Of a stretch of 64,000 bases of DNA, positions 1 to 9,380 are shown piece after piece. Every line of letters begins with the position of its first letter. Position 1 is the first letter of the stretch. The notes below the pieces were generated by a model. That model saw only the letters and a program-made list of their open reading frames with translations. It ran no database searches and was not told the origin of the DNA. Origin of the DNA: Pseudomonas sp. CC6-YY-74 (lineage in GTDB: Bacteria; Pseudomonadota; Gammaproteobacteria; Pseudomonadales; Pseudomonadaceae); the NCBI RefSeq assembly GCF_002025205.1, contig NZ_CP019947.1, positions 1,743,501 through 1,807,500 on the forward strand, read 5' to 3'. Position numbers and translations under genes: made by a program.

Positions 1-652
1 TGCCATCGCCGCCATGCCCTCCTTCGCCGGCAACCTGCTGCCGGTTGCCCTCAAGGCGTTTCGTACGCGGCATCCGAAGGTCAACGTGGCGGTGCATGAC
101 GTCATCAACGAACAGGTGCTGGAGATGCTGCGCAACCGCCGGGTGGAGCTGGGCATTGCCTTCGAGCCGGAATCCCTCGATGGCCTGGACTTTATCCCCT
201 TCTATACCGACCGTTTTGTCGCGGTGGTACCCGCTGACTGCCCGCTGGCCGAGTTGCCCGAACTGAGCTGGGCAGCGTTGCTGCAAGAGAGCTTTATCAC
301 CTTGCAGCGCCCGTCTGCGGTGCGCCTGCTGCTGGAGGAAAGCATCGCGGCCCAACATGGCAAACTGCGGGTGGCCTTTGAGAGCCACCAGCTGGTGACC
401 GTCGGCCGCATGGTCGCCCAGGGCCTCGGCGTGAGCGCGGTGCCGAGCCTGTGCATCCAGCAGATGCAAGAGCTCGGCGCCCGTTGCATTGCCCTATCCG
501 AGCCGCGGGTGGAACGCCGCGTCGGCCTGTTGCACCTGGCCGGGCACGAGTTGTCGAGCGCGGCCCAGGCCCTCAGCGATGTGCTGCTGCACGTCACGGA
601 CTGGAACAGCCTGAATCTTCCGCGAGTCGAAACACCGCCGGCCGGCAGCTGA
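1..652 (+). CDS. LysR-type transcriptional regulator, C-terminal part
   Basis: The reading frame is open at the left edge of the window, so the N-terminal winged-helix DNA-binding domain lies outside. The visible 216 or so residues are the effector-binding domain of a LysR-type regulator, with two alternating alpha/beta lobes. Typical elements are a conserved start (PSFAGNLLP), the stretch RVELGIAFEP, a hinge region with FIPFYTDRFVAVVPADCPLA, and VTVGRMVAQGLGVSAVPS, the usual glycine-rich segment of the second lobe. The effector cannot be told from this part. The acetoacetyl-CoA synthetase gene follows on the same strand after 426 bases, so a regulatory link to it is possible but not shown. 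The family call is secure; the specific role is unknown. Confidence 0.85.
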   Translation, partial: AIAAMPSFAGNLLPVALKAFRTRHPKVNVAVHDVINEQVLEMLRNRRVELGIAFEPESLDGLDFIPFYTDRFVAVVPADCPLAELPELSWAALLQESFITLQRPSAVRLLLEESIAAQHGKLRVAFESHQLVTVGRMVAQGLGVSAVPSLCIQQMQELGARCIALSEPRVERRVGLLHLAGHELSSAAQALSDVLLHVTDWNSLNLPRVETPPAGS

Positions 653-1078
653 CGGCGCCCGCCAGGCATCGCCGCCGACTGCGTGCCATTATGTAAAGCA
701 TACGTCGGGGTAACGATGAACCGGCCGCTCCAGAACCTATGGCCGTCACGTGCTGACCCTGGTGCCGCCCGTGCCCGGCATTGGGCCGACAAGCCGGTAG
801 CGGTTTGGCAGCCCACGCCACCAGCCAACTGCGACGGTCAGGCTAGGTGCCAGCCTGATCGCGGGCTGCGCCGACCTGCAGTTGCCCCCAGGTTGTTGCG
901 GGGCAAACGAGCCGTTACCCGCAGGCTTTGTCCATGCCACGGGGCCGGAGGTCGGAGCCCTTGCAGGAAAGGTCGTTGCAGTCCAAGGCGACCGCCGCTC
1001 GGCAGGCTAGGGTGCCATCGCCATGCACGATGGCCTGGCACAACAAGAGCCTCGGCGACAGCCGAATGAGGAACAGAC
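653..1078. other. Gene-free gap, possible lipoprotein remnant
   Basis: No convincing gene lies between the LysR gene and the acetoacetyl-CoA synthetase gene. In the frame running from about 801 to the TAG at 1008-1010 there is a lipobox-like stretch (LGASLIAGCADLQLPP, about 843-890), but no start codon follows the preceding in-frame stop at 798. It may be the remains of a small lipoprotein gene or chance. The ribosome-binding site of the next gene, GAGGAA, is at the right end. Confidence 0.3.
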
Positions 1079-3034
1079 ATGCAAAAGCCCTTGTGGACCC
1101 CCTCCCAGGACCGTATCGCCGCCACCCGGCTGGACGCCTTCCGCCGTTTCGTCAACCAGCGCCACAGCCTGCAACTGCCCGACTACCCGGCCCTGCATGC
1201 CTGGAGCCTGGCTGCCCGCGAGGCGTTCTGGCAGGCCATCGTCGACTTCTTCGAGATCCGCTTCAGCGAGCAACCCCACGCCGTGCTGGAAGAAGGCCTG
1301 GTCATGCCCAGCGCCCGCTGGTTCCCCGGCGCCCAGCTTAACTTCGCCGAACACCTGCTGCGCCGCCGCGATGACCACCCGGCGCTGGTGGCCGTCGGCG
1401 AGGACGGTTCGCGCGAGCAAATGAGCTACGCCGAGCTGGCCGCCCATGTCGCCGGCCTGCAGCAAAGCCTCAAGGCCGCCGGGGTAGGCATTGGCGACCG
1501 GGTCGTGGCCTTGATGCCCAACACCTGGCAGACGCTGGTCGGCATGCTCGCCGCCAGCAGCCTGGGCGCCACCTGGTCATCCTGCTCGCCGGACTTTGGC
1601 ACCCAGGGGGTAATCGACCGCTTCGGTCAGATCGAGCCCAAGGTGCTCATCGCCGCCGCCGGCTACCGCTATGCCGGCAAGAACCTCGACCTGACCGGCA
1701 AACTCAACGAGATCCTCGAACGCCTGCCGTCGCTGCAGCAGCTGATCGTGGTGGCCTACTCCCGGCCACAAGCCAAGGTCGACGACTTCACCACCGAAGC
1801 CAAGGTCGCGCTCTGGCAGGACTTCTACCAGGCCGGCGGCGAGCCTCAGTTTACTGCCGTGCCCTTCGATCACCCGCTGTATATCCTCTACTCCAGTGGC
1901 ACCACCGGCGTGCCCAAGTGCATCGTCCACGGCACCGGCTGCGTGTTGTTGCAGCACGTCAAGGAACTCGGCCTGCACAGCGACCTGCACGCCAGCGACA
2001 CGCTGTTCTACTACACCACCTGCGGCTGGATGATGTGGAATTGGCTGGTTTCCGGCCTGGCTCTGGGCGCCACCTTGGTGCTATTCGACGGCTCGCCGTT
2101 TCACCCCGACGCGCAACGCCTGATCGACCTGATCGACGCGGAAAATATCAGCATCTTCGGCACCAGCGCCAAGTACCTCGCCGCCCTGGAAAAGGCCGGC
2201 GCCAAGCCAGGCAGCTCGCACCAACTGGCACGCTTGAAAGCCATCCTCTCGACCGGCTCGCCGCTGTCCCACGAGAGCTTCGAGTACGTCTACCGCGAGA
2301 TCAAAAGCGAGCTGTGCCTGTCATCGATTTCCGGCGGCACCGACATCGTCTCCTGCTTCGCCCTGGGTAATCCGCTGCTGCCGGTTTGGCGCGGCGAGTT
2401 GCAGTGCAAGGGCCTGGGCATGGACGTCCAGGTGTGGAACGAGGCTGGCCAGCGGGTTATTGGCCAGAAAGGCGAACTGGTTTGCGCCCAACACTTCCCC
2501 TCAATGCCGGTGGGTTTCTGGAACGATCCGGCTGACGAGAAGTTCCGCGCCGCCTACTTCGACACCTTCCCCGGCGTCTGGGCTCACGGCGACTACGCCG
2601 AGGAGACCAGCCACGGCGGCCTGGTGATTCACGGTCGCTCCGACGCGGTACTCAATCCGGGCGGCGTGCGTATCGGCACCGGGGAAATTTACCGCCAGGT
2701 GGAAAAAATCGAGGAGGTGCTGGAGTCCATCGCCATCGGCCAGGACTGGGACGATGACGTGCGCGTGGTGCTGTTCGTCCGTCTGCGCGACGGCGTGACA
2801 TTGACCGATGAACTGCAGGCACGCATTCGCCAGGCGATCCGCAGTAACACCACGCGGCGCCACGTACCGGCCAAGATCATCGCCGTGGCCGACATTCCCC
2901 GCACCCTCAGCGGCAAGATCGTCGAGCTGGCGGTGCGCAACGTGGTGCACGGCAAGCCGGTGAAGAACAGCGACGCCCTGGCCAACCCCCGGGCGCTGGA
3001 GTTGTATCGGAATCTGCCGGAGCTGCAGCACTGA
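1079..3034 (+). CDS. Acetoacetyl-CoA synthetase (acetoacetate--CoA ligase)
   Basis: A 651-residue member of the ANL (acyl-adenylate) superfamily that activates acetoacetate with ATP and CoA in the cytoplasm, feeding ketone-body or hydroxybutyrate carbon into acetyl-CoA or polyhydroxyalkanoate metabolism. It begins with the N-terminal segment typical of acetoacetyl/acetyl-CoA synthetases ([20 protein letters not shown]). The phosphate-binding motif [13 protein letters not shown] is near residues 268-280, and GGTDIVSCF and [10 protein letters not shown] follow as adenylate-binding core motifs. The C-terminal [10 protein letters not shown] contains the catalytic lysine (about K613). Length and the [10 protein letters not shown] motif fit acetoacetyl- rather than acetyl-CoA synthetase. 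The start is supported by GAGGAA seven bases upstream. It appears to be a single-gene transcription unit. Confidence 0.93.
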   Translation: MQKPLWTPSQDRIAATRLDAFRRFVNQRHSLQLPDYPALHAWSLAAREAFWQAIVDFFEIRFSEQPHAVLEEGLVMPSARWFPGAQLNFAEHLLRRRDDHPALVAVGEDGSREQMSYAELAAHVAGLQQSLKAAGVGIGDRVVALMPNTWQTLVGMLAASSLGATWSSCSPDFGTQGVIDRFGQIEPKVLIAAAGYRYAGKNLDLTGKLNEILERLPSLQQLIVVAYSRPQAKVDDFTTEAKVALWQDFYQAGGEPQFTAVPFDHPLYILYSSGTTGVPKCIVHGTGCVLLQHVKELGLHSDLHASDTLFYYTTCGWMMWNWLVSGLALGATLVLFDGSPFHPDAQRLIDLIDAENISIFGTSAKYLAALEKAGAKPGSSHQLARLKAILSTGSPLSHESFEYVYREIKSELCLSSISGGTDIVSCFALGNPLLPVWRGELQCKGLGMDVQVWNEAGQRVIGQKGELVCAQHFPSMPVGFWNDPADEKFRAAYFDTFPGVWAHGDYAEETSHGGLVIHGRSDAVLNPGGVRIGTGEIYRQVEKIEEVLESIAIGQDWDDDVRVVLFVRLRDGVTLTDELQARIRQAIRSNTTRRHVPAKIIAVADIPRTLSGKIVELAVRNVVHGKPVKNSDALANPRALELYRNLPELQH

Positions 3035-3208
3035 TCACCAAGGCCGGACCATCCCAGCTAGCTGGTGGCACCGAATAAACGACTGTCCAACGGCTGCTGA
3101 CGGATGGACAGGGCAGAAAAGATCGAATAGCGTCGAACGGCGACGGTTTGCGCGCGCTGGCTGCCACACCGTCGCGCCCAGCCCTGCCTTAGGCAATGGA
3201 CAAAGACC

Positions 3209-4060
3209 GTGCACAAGCCCGACTACAAGATCAGAACCATGACCCGCGCAGAAGTCGATATCGCCATCGACTGGGCCGCGGCTGAAGGCTGGAATCCGGG
3301 TATGCATGACGCGCAGTGCTTCTATGCGGCCGACCCCAATGGCTTTCTGATCGGCCTGCTGGGCGATGAGCCGATTGCGCTCATTTCGGTGGTGAAGTAC
3401 GGCAGCGGCTTTGGCTTTCTCGGTTGCTACATCGTCAAGCCGGAGTACCGTGGCCAGGGCTATGGCCTGCAGATCTGGAAGGCCGGGCTGACCTATCTGC
3501 AGGGGCGCACCGTTGGCCTGGACGGCGTGGTGGCGCAGCAAGGCAACTACATGAAATCGGGGTTCAAGCTGGCCTGCGCCAATATTCGTTATCAGGGTGT
3601 CGCTGGCGGAGATTTCCCGGCCAATCCCGCCATAGTGCCGTTGTCCACGCTGCCCTTTGCCGAATTAGATGCCTACGACCAGACACTGTTTGCCGAGAAC
3701 CGCACGGCCTTTCTGAGCTGCTGGATCGAGCAGCCGGCAAGCACCGCGCTGGGCATCCTGCAGGCGGGCAAGCTGGCCGGCTACGCGGTGCTGCGCAAGT
3801 GCCGTAGCGGCTACAAGATCGGTCCATTGTTTGCCAACAGTGGCGCGCTGGCCGAACAGCTCTTTCTCGCCCTCAACGCCAGCGCACCAGCAGGCGCGGA
3901 GCTTTTCCTGGATACGCCGGCGCTGAACCCTGCGGCAGTAGCGTTGGCGCAGCGCTACGGCATGCAGGTCTCGTTCGAGACCGCACGCATGTACCTGGGC
4001 ACCCCACCGAATCTGCCCATCGAGCGCGTATTCGGCGTGACCAGCTTCGAGCTCGGCTAA
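3209..4060 (+). CDS. GNAT family N-acetyltransferase with C-terminal acetyltransferase-like domain
   Basis: A 283-residue protein with one clear GNAT domain in its first half: motif A VKPEYRGQGYGLQIW at residues 77-90 supplies the R/Q-x-x-G-x-G acetyl-CoA pyrophosphate loop, and a following segment carries NYMKSGFKLA. The second half (about 150-283) has the build of the companion domain found in YitH-like GNAT proteins and ends with a second GNAT-like strand set (ALAQRYGMQVSFETARMYLG). The substrate is unknown. The GTG start at 3209 gives the full family N-terminus; an ATG at 3239 is an alternative. Neither has a strong ribosome-binding site. It stands alone between the synthetase and the cupin gene. 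Confidence 0.82.
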   Translation: MHKPDYKIRTMTRAEVDIAIDWAAAEGWNPGMHDAQCFYAADPNGFLIGLLGDEPIALISVVKYGSGFGFLGCYIVKPEYRGQGYGLQIWKAGLTYLQGRTVGLDGVVAQQGNYMKSGFKLACANIRYQGVAGGDFPANPAIVPLSTLPFAELDAYDQTLFAENRTAFLSCWIEQPASTALGILQAGKLAGYAVLRKCRSGYKIGPLFANSGALAEQLFLALNASAPAGAELFLDTPALNPAAVALAQRYGMQVSFETARMYLGTPPNLPIERVFGVTSFELG

Positions 4061-4169
4061 TAGCACAGGCCGTGTTCGCGCCCCGTTGCCGAAGCCCTGC
4101 CGCTATTGCATAACAGCAACTAGATAAGAGGGTCATAGGCCCAGGACATCACACACAAGGAACAATATC

Positions 4170-4487
4170 ATGGCCGGTCAGTACCCCGATAAAATCAAAT
4201 CCCTGCCGCTGTATGACGGCCGCTTCGATGCCTACAAGCTGGCGGCCACGGGCAGCGACGTGCTGTTCGCCTCCTACCCGGCGGGCACCACGATCCCAGC
4301 CCATAGCCATGACACCGATAATTACGGGGTGATCACCCGGGGGGCGCTGCAGCTGACCATCGACGGGCAGACCACTACCTACAGGACCGGCGACTGGTAT
4401 CAGGTGCCGGCCGGCATGCTGCACGCCGCCGAGTTTGCCGAGGAAACCGACGAGATCGAATTCTGGTTCACCGCCGACGAACGTTAG
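4170..4487 (+). CDS. Small cupin-domain protein
   Basis: A 105-residue single-domain cupin. Motif 1 contains H45-x-H47 (PAGTTIPAHSHDTDNYGVI) with N51 where a third metal ligand is expected. Motif 2 is GDWYQVPAGMLHAAEF, giving the fourth ligand H85. The protein is therefore probably a metal-binding beta-barrel. No enzyme activity can be assigned: small cupins of this kind include dioxygenases, isomerases and sugar-binding regulators. The start at 4170 has AAGGAA nine bases upstream. It is 109 bases after the GNAT gene on the same strand, so co-transcription is possible. Confidence 0.8.
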   Translation: MAGQYPDKIKSLPLYDGRFDAYKLAATGSDVLFASYPAGTTIPAHSHDTDNYGVITRGALQLTIDGQTTTYRTGDWYQVPAGMLHAAEFAEETDEIEFWFTADER

Positions 4488-4848
4488 ATAAGCAATCCCA
4501 CGCTTTGGAATACCACTAATTGCTAGCCGAACTGCCGGTCAAGGACTTCACCGCTTTGCAGGCGCTTCTAGTAGCACATCTGCGGTTGCAGCTGACGCTT
4601 TTAGCGCCTAGTGGCCTGATCGGTTAATCCGTTCATCCATGGACTCAGCCGGTCCAGAACCTGGTAGACGGCGGCGTCCGCTCGCGAAAATGTTCCCGGC
4701 ATTTTCCCTACCTTTCCCATCCACGGGGACGCCGGCGGGTTGCCAGGTTGTGCTGTCGCGGTGCAGGACACACCGAGGTTGGGCCTGCCACAGATAAGAC
4801 TCAAGCCGGCACATTTGAGTTAACCAACCACTAGCGTGTCCGCGCGCA
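4488..4848. other. Gene-free gap between convergent genes
   Basis: A stretch of 361 bases between the cupin gene (plus strand) and the DJ-1/PfpI gene (minus strand). Two short overlapping minus-strand ORFs here have no family features and no ribosome-binding site. No convincing terminator hairpin with a T-run was seen. Confidence 0.4.
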
Positions 4849-5445
4849 CTACAGATACGGGCGAATCACCGCCAGCGCCCGCTCCACGAAGGCCTGTTTC
4901 TCGCCAACCGGCGCAACGTAGTGCAGCGCCTCGGCGCAGGCGCCCTCTCCCGCCAGCTTGGCAATCACCCAGGCCGCCAGGTACGGCGCCGACAGGCAAC
5001 CGCCTGCGCTGGCCAGGTTGCCCTTGGCATAGAACGGCTGATCCAGCACGCGCACCCCGGCCTCGATCACCCAGGGCTTGCTGCTCAGGTCGGTACAGGC
5101 GGGCAGATCGCCGAGCAATCCAAGCTTGGCCATCAACAAGACTCCCGAGCACTGTGCACCGACCAACTGGCGCGACGGATCCAACCGCAGGCGCTCGAGG
5201 ATGCTCAGATCTTGGGCAATCGCACGGGTCTGCATGCCGCTGCCGAACAGCACCACATCCGCCTGGCTGGCGAATTCCAAGGGCTGCTGGGCCTGCACTT
5301 GTACGCCATTCATCGAGGTGACCTGCGCACTCGGGCAGGTGATCTGTGCCTGCCAGCCCTGCCCACGCAAGCGGTTAAGCACGCCGGCGGCGACAAAGGA
5401 ATCCAGCTCGTTGAAACCATCGAATGTCAGCACGGCAATACGCAT
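4849..5445 (-). CDS. DJ-1/PfpI family protein
   Basis: A 198-residue class I glutamine-amidotransferase-like protein. The N-terminus MRIAVLTFDGFNELDSF has the conserved glutamate (E13), and the nucleophile elbow is AQCSGVLL with C99, as in DJ-1/PfpI and isonitrile-hydratase-like proteins. The end has GGCLSAPYLAAWVIAKLAG, where such proteins carry the helix after the active site. A longer reading frame starts upstream, but the ATG at 5445 is chosen because it begins at the usual family start and follows GAGGGGAGGGTGAG. The substrate is unknown; relatives are glyoxalases, proteases, isonitrile hydratases or chaperones. It is separated from the PilT/PilU gene by 167 bases. Confidence 0.83.
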   Translation of the reverse strand: MRIAVLTFDGFNELDSFVAAGVLNRLRGQGWQAQITCPSAQVTSMNGVQVQAQQPLEFASQADVVLFGSGMQTRAIAQDLSILERLRLDPSRQLVGAQCSGVLLMAKLGLLGDLPACTDLSSKPWVIEAGVRVLDQPFYAKGNLASAGGCLSAPYLAAWVIAKLAGEGACAEALHYVAPVGEKQAFVERALAVIRPYL

Positions 5446-5612
5446 CTCACCCTCCCCTCGGCAGCTCGGCAGCTCGGCGCAACGCATGAATCTATCGACT
5501 CCCGGCGCCACGCGCTAAGCACAGTGAGGGTGAAATTTTCCCATACAGCACGCAGGGCGGTTGGCGCGCAGCCCCAGAAGGCGAGTCGCGCCGATGCAGC
5601 CTCGGCGTTGGC

Positions 5613-6824
5613 TTAAATCCCCTGCCGCCCTGGGTCTTCCGAAGGCGAATCCACTTCAATGTCTTCGAGTTTCAGCTCCAGCCCCCAGTCGCCGGCTTCG
5701 GCAGCTTTCGCAGGCGCGGCAACGGCAGCCGACACGGCGGCTACCGGGCTGGCGGTGGATGGGTTGTCGCGATAGAGCTTGAGCTTCAAACGCACATTGT
5801 TCGCCGAGTCGGCATTCTTCACCGCTTCTTCTTCGTCGATAACGTTTTCATTGACCAGATCGATCAGCGCCTGGTCGAAGGTCTGCATGCCCAGGTTCTT
5901 CGACTTTTCCATGATTTCCTTGATCTCGGAAAACTCGTTGCGCTTGATCAGGTCGCGGATGGTCGGCGTGCCGAGCAACACCTCCACCGCGGCGCGGCGC
6001 TTGCCATCGATGGTCTTGACCAGGCGCTGGGAAACGAAAGCCTTGAGGTTGTTGCCCAGGTCGTTGAGCAACTGCGGACGGCGATCCTCTGGGAAGAAGT
6101 TGATGATGCGGTCCAACGCCTGGTTGGCGTTGTTGGCGTGCAGCGTGGAGATCGCCAGGTGGCCGGTGTCGGCGAAGGCCAGGGCGTGCTCCATGGTTTC
6201 GCGGTCGCGGATCTCGCCGATCAGGATCACATCCGGCGCCTGGCGCAGGGTGTTCTTCAGCGCCGCGTGGAAGCTGCGGGTGTCGACGCCGACTTCACGC
6301 TGGTTGATGATCGATTTCTTGTGCCGGTGGACATACTCCACCGGGTCTTCGATGGTGATGATGTGCCCGCCGCTATTGCGGTTGCGGTAGTCGATCAGCG
6401 CCGCCAGGGAGGTGGACTTGCCCGAACCGGTGCCGCCGACGAACAGCACCAGGCCGCGTTTCTCCATGACGGTGCCGAGCAACACTTCGGGCAGCTTCAA
6501 GTCTTCGAACTTGGGGATATCCAGCTTGATATTGCGCGCGACGATGGACACCTCGTTGCGCTGCTTGAAGATATTGATACGAAAGCGCCCTACGCCAGAC
6601 AGGGAAATCGCCAGGTTCATCTCCAGTTCGCGCTCGAACTCTTCACGCTGGGCGACATCCATCACCCCTTCGGCGATGGCGGCCACCTCGCCGGCCTTCA
6701 AGGGTTCCTGACTGAGCGCCTTGAGCACGCCATTGAACTTGGCGCATGGCGGCGCGCCGGTTGACAGGTAGAGGTCAGAACCGTCCTGGCTGGCCAGGAC
6801 TTTCAACATTGAATGGATATCCAT
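5613..6824 (-). CDS. PilT/PilU-family type IV pilus retraction ATPase
   Basis: A 403-residue hexameric secretion-type ATPase of the PilT/PilU branch, which works at the inner-membrane base of type IV pili to depolymerise the fibre during twitching. The N-terminal PAS-like domain (about 1-110) is followed by Walker A GGTGSGKST (130-138), the Asp box IEDPVEY (158-164), Walker B with DVILIGEIRDRET (198-210), and the His box GHLAISTLHANNA (221-233). The alanine- and acid-rich tail after residue 350 is longer than in PilT and resembles the extended tail of PilU. No pilT lies next to it, so it is probably an additional paralogue (sometimes called PilT2) rather than the PilU of a pilTU pair. The start at 6824 has GGAAG six bases upstream. 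It is divergent from ppiC. Confidence 0.88.
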   Translation of the reverse strand: MDIHSMLKVLASQDGSDLYLSTGAPPCAKFNGVLKALSQEPLKAGEVAAIAEGVMDVAQREEFERELEMNLAISLSGVGRFRINIFKQRNEVSIVARNIKLDIPKFEDLKLPEVLLGTVMEKRGLVLFVGGTGSGKSTSLAALIDYRNRNSGGHIITIEDPVEYVHRHKKSIINQREVGVDTRSFHAALKNTLRQAPDVILIGEIRDRETMEHALAFADTGHLAISTLHANNANQALDRIINFFPEDRRPQLLNDLGNNLKAFVSQRLVKTIDGKRRAAVEVLLGTPTIRDLIKRNEFSEIKEIMEKSKNLGMQTFDQALIDLVNENVIDEEEAVKNADSANNVRLKLKLYRDNPSTASPVAAVSAAVAAPAKAAEAGDWGLELKLEDIEVDSPSEDPGRQGI

Positions 6825-6972
6825 GAACAGCGCTTCCGTCGATTGGATTTAATACGTTAGGCCAGAATTCATCCGTGCCCCCGGAGAATCGGCAAACCTG
6901 AACAGTGACGTCATTCTGATGGCGCAGCAAACACTGGCACAATACGCGCCCGGTAGAAATGAGGAACTCGTC

Positions 6973-7251
6973 ATGGCAAAAGCAATGGCCCGCCATATTC
7001 TGGTGAAAACCGAAGCGGAAGCCGCGGCACTGAAGAAGCGCATCGCCGCCGGCGAGGCCTTCGATCTGCTCGCACGGCAGTATTCCACCTGCCCGTCCGG
7101 CAAGCGCGGCGGCGATCTCGGCGAAGTGCGCCCCGGACAGATGGTCCGAGCGATCGATCAGGTCATCTTCAAGAAACCCCTGCGTGAGGTGCATGGTCCG
7201 GTGAAGAGCCAGTTCGGCTATCACCTGGTACAGGTGTTCTACCGCGACTGA
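6973..7251 (+). CDS. ppiC: Parvulin-type peptidyl-prolyl cis-trans isomerase PpiC
   Basis: A 92-residue single-domain parvulin, the size of Escherichia coli PpiC (93 residues). It catalyses prolyl isomerisation in protein folding; with no signal peptide it is cytoplasmic. Signature features are ARHILVKTEAEA at the start, the substrate-pocket segment CPSGKRGGDLGEV, and SQFGYHLVQV at the end. A longer frame opens at 6919, but the ATG at 6973 follows GAGGAA at good spacing and matches the family start. A 93-base palindromic repeat begins 12 bases after the stop. Confidence 0.93.
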   Translation: MAKAMARHILVKTEAEAAALKKRIAAGEAFDLLARQYSTCPSGKRGGDLGEVRPGQMVRAIDQVIFKKPLREVHGPVKSQFGYHLVQVFYRD

Positions 7252-7262
7252 GAGCAGAGCGC

Positions 7263-7355
7263 TTGTGAAAATACTGCGGCAGCCTCCAAACGTCCGCTGC
7301 GGCGTGCCGCAGACGCCTTGAGGCAGCCTCGCGACGGCGCTCGATATTTTCACAA
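7263..7355. repeat. 93-bp imperfect palindrome between ppiC and ybiT
   Basis: The ends are an exact 11-base inverted repeat, TTGTGAAAATA (7263-7273) and TATTTTCACAA (7345-7355). Inside is a long imperfect hairpin (about 7282-7323) whose centre TGCGGC-GT-GCCGCA is perfect, and GGCAGCCT occurs twice in direct orientation. No ORF and no T-run. It has the look of a small palindromic mobile repeat (MITE- or REPIN-like) or a structured RNA; which one is not known. Confidence 0.55.
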
Positions 7356-7472
7356 CCGCAGATCACCCGGCAAAACCCTCCCATCTGTCCTCCCGGCTGC
7401 CTTGCCGGGCCATAAAGCTGTACAATCTTGCCCCTTTCGCGCTCCCGCGCTCGCTTCCTGGACAACGATTAC

Positions 7473-9062
7473 GTGATCTCCACCGCCAATATCACCATGC
7501 AATTCGGGGCCAAACCCCTGTTCGAGAACGTTTCCGTCAAGTTTGGCGGCGGCAACCGTTACGGCCTGATTGGGGCGAACGGCAGCGGCAAGTCGACCTT
7601 CATGAAAATTCTCGGCAACGACCTGGAACCGAGCGGCGGTCAGGTGATGCTGGAGCCGAACGTGCGCCTGGGTAAGCTGCGCCAGGATCAGTTCGCCTAC
7701 GAAGACTTCAGCGTGCTCGATACCGTGATCATGGGCCACGAGGAGTTGTGGAAGGTCAAAGCCGAGCGTGACCGCATCTACTCGCTGCCGGAAATGAGCG
7801 AAGACGACGGCATGGCCGTGGCCGAACTGGAAACCGAGTTCGCCGAGATGGACGGCTACACCGCCGAATCCCGCGCGGGCGAACTGCTGATGGGCCTGGG
7901 CATTCCGCTGACTCAGCATTTCGGCCCGATGAGCGAAGTCGCTCCAGGCTGGAAACTGCGAGTACTGCTGGCCCAGGCGTTGTTCTCCGATCCGGAAGTG
8001 TTGCTGCTCGACGAGCCGACCAACCACCTGGACATCAACACCATCCGCTGGCTGGAAAACATCCTGACCCAGCGCAACAGCACCATGATCATCATTTCCC
8101 ACGATCGCCACTTCCTCAACAGTGTGTGCACCCACATGGCGGATCTGGATTACTGCGAACTGCGCCTGTTCCCGGGTAACTACGACGAGTACATGACCGC
8201 CGCGACCCAGTCGCGCGAGCAACTGCTGTCGGACAACGCCAAGAAAAAAGCCCAGATCAACGAGCTGCAGTCCTTCGTCAGCCGCTTCTCGGCCAACGCC
8301 TCGAAAGCCAAGCAGGCCACCTCGCGTGCCAAGCAGATCGACAAGATCCAGCTGGCCGAAGTCAAGCCGTCCAGCCGGATCAGCCCGTTCATTCGCTTCG
8401 AGCAGAACAAGAAGCTGCATCGCCAGGCCGTGATCGTCGACAGCATGGCCAAGGGCTTCGACGGCAAGCCGCTGTTCAAGAACTTCAGTTTCAACGTCGA
8501 AGCCGGCGAACGCGTGGCCATCATCGGCCCCAACGGCATCGGCAAGACCACCCTGCTGCGCACCCTGGTCGGCGAACTGTACCCGGATGCCGGTACCGTC
8601 AAATGGACCGAAAGCGCCGAACTGGGCTACTACGCCCAGGACCACGCCTCAGACTTCGAAGACGAGAGCAACCTGTTCGACTGGATGGGCCGCTGGACCC
8701 AGGGCGGCGAGCAACTGGTGCGCGGCACCCTCGGCCGCATGCTGTTCTCCAACGACGAAATCCTCAAGTCGGTGAAGGTGATTTCCGGTGGCGAACAGGG
8801 CCGCATGCTGTTCGGCAAGCTGATCCTGCAAAAGCCTAACGTGCTGATCATGGACGAACCGACCAACCACCTCGACATGGAATCCATCGAGGCGCTCAAC
8901 CTGGCGCTGGAAAACTATCCGGGCACGCTGGTCTTCGTCAGCCACGACCGCGAGTTCGTCGGCTCCCTGGCCACGCGCATCATCGAACTCTCCGCCAGCG
9001 GCGTAATCGACTTCAGCGGCACCTACGACGACTACCTGCGCAGCCAGGGCCTGATCCCCTGA
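7473..9062 (+). CDS. ybiT: ABC-F family ATPase, YbiT type
   Basis: A 529-residue cytoplasmic protein with two ABC ATPase domains and no membrane segments, the ABC-F layout of ribosome-associated translation factors. Domain 1 has Walker [10 protein letters not shown] (34-42), the segment [17 protein letters not shown] in place of a canonical LSGGQ signature, and [11 protein letters not shown]. Domain 2 has [18 protein letters not shown] and [11 protein letters not shown]. The charged linker between them contains [22 protein letters not shown] recognise the sequence as the YbiT branch, where the altered first signature is normal. The GTG start at 7473 gives the same length as E. coli YbiT (about 530) although its ribosome-binding site is weak; the frame stays open 45 bases further upstream. 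Confidence 0.92.
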   Translation: MISTANITMQFGAKPLFENVSVKFGGGNRYGLIGANGSGKSTFMKILGNDLEPSGGQVMLEPNVRLGKLRQDQFAYEDFSVLDTVIMGHEELWKVKAERDRIYSLPEMSEDDGMAVAELETEFAEMDGYTAESRAGELLMGLGIPLTQHFGPMSEVAPGWKLRVLLAQALFSDPEVLLLDEPTNHLDINTIRWLENILTQRNSTMIIISHDRHFLNSVCTHMADLDYCELRLFPGNYDEYMTAATQSREQLLSDNAKKKAQINELQSFVSRFSANASKAKQATSRAKQIDKIQLAEVKPSSRISPFIRFEQNKKLHRQAVIVDSMAKGFDGKPLFKNFSFNVEAGERVAIIGPNGIGKTTLLRTLVGELYPDAGTVKWTESAELGYYAQDHASDFEDESNLFDWMGRWTQGGEQLVRGTLGRMLFSNDEILKSVKVISGGEQGRMLFGKLILQKPNVLIMDEPTNHLDMESIEALNLALENYPGTLVFVSHDREFVGSLATRIIELSASGVIDFSGTYDDYLRSQGLIP

Positions 9063-9100
9063 TCCAGGCAGACTGAGCCCTGGCAAGATGGGCTGTAGGC

Positions 9101-9128
9101 TGGGCCAGCAGCGAGCTGCTACGGCCCA
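9101..9128. repeat. Hairpin downstream of ybiT
   Basis: TGGGCC-AGCAGC-GA-GCTGCT-AC-GGCCCA forms a nearly continuous stem 39 bases after the ybiT stop. There is no T-run, so it is more likely a REP-like palindrome or a 3'-end stabilising hairpin than a classical terminator. The rest of the 9063-9334 gap shows nothing else. Confidence 0.45.
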
Positions 9129-9334
9129 CCACTACCCATCGCGCCTCATCCCCCCCACGCCTGCATACGCGGGGCTGACAGGCCGCTGAACAATGTAGCG
9201 CCAGGCCAGCATCTTGCCTGGGGATTCCTGCGCAGCCGCCGTCACCCGCACACCCGTGCCGCCTCCCCTCCGCTCGCCAAGTCCTCCAGCTCACAGCCCG
9301 TGAACCGAACGGCGCCGATCACGACGCACCCAGT

Positions 9335-9359
9335 AAAAAGCCCCGCACTAGGCGGGGCT
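9335..9359 (-). terminator. Rho-independent terminator of gdhB
   Basis: Read on the minus strand: AGCCCCGC, a five-base loop, GCGGGGCT, then TTTTT, beginning 21 bases after the gdhB stop. This is a textbook GC-rich stem with a T-run. Confidence 0.9.
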
Positions 9360-9380
9360 CGGGTTCAGCTCAGGCGCGCC

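Noticed and set aside
202..828. 208-codon minus-strand frame opposite the LysR gene
   Set aside because: Antisense to a recognised LysR effector domain; low-complexity product and no ribosome-binding site.
7430..7440. TACAATC as a -10 box for ybiT
   Set aside because: No -35 hexamer at 16-18 bases' distance; the spacing to the nearest TTGCCG is only 13.
7900..8000. Absence of LSGGQ in the first ATPase domain of YbiT as a possible loss of function
   Set aside because: The [10 protein letters not shown] form is normal for the YbiT branch of ABC-F proteins.
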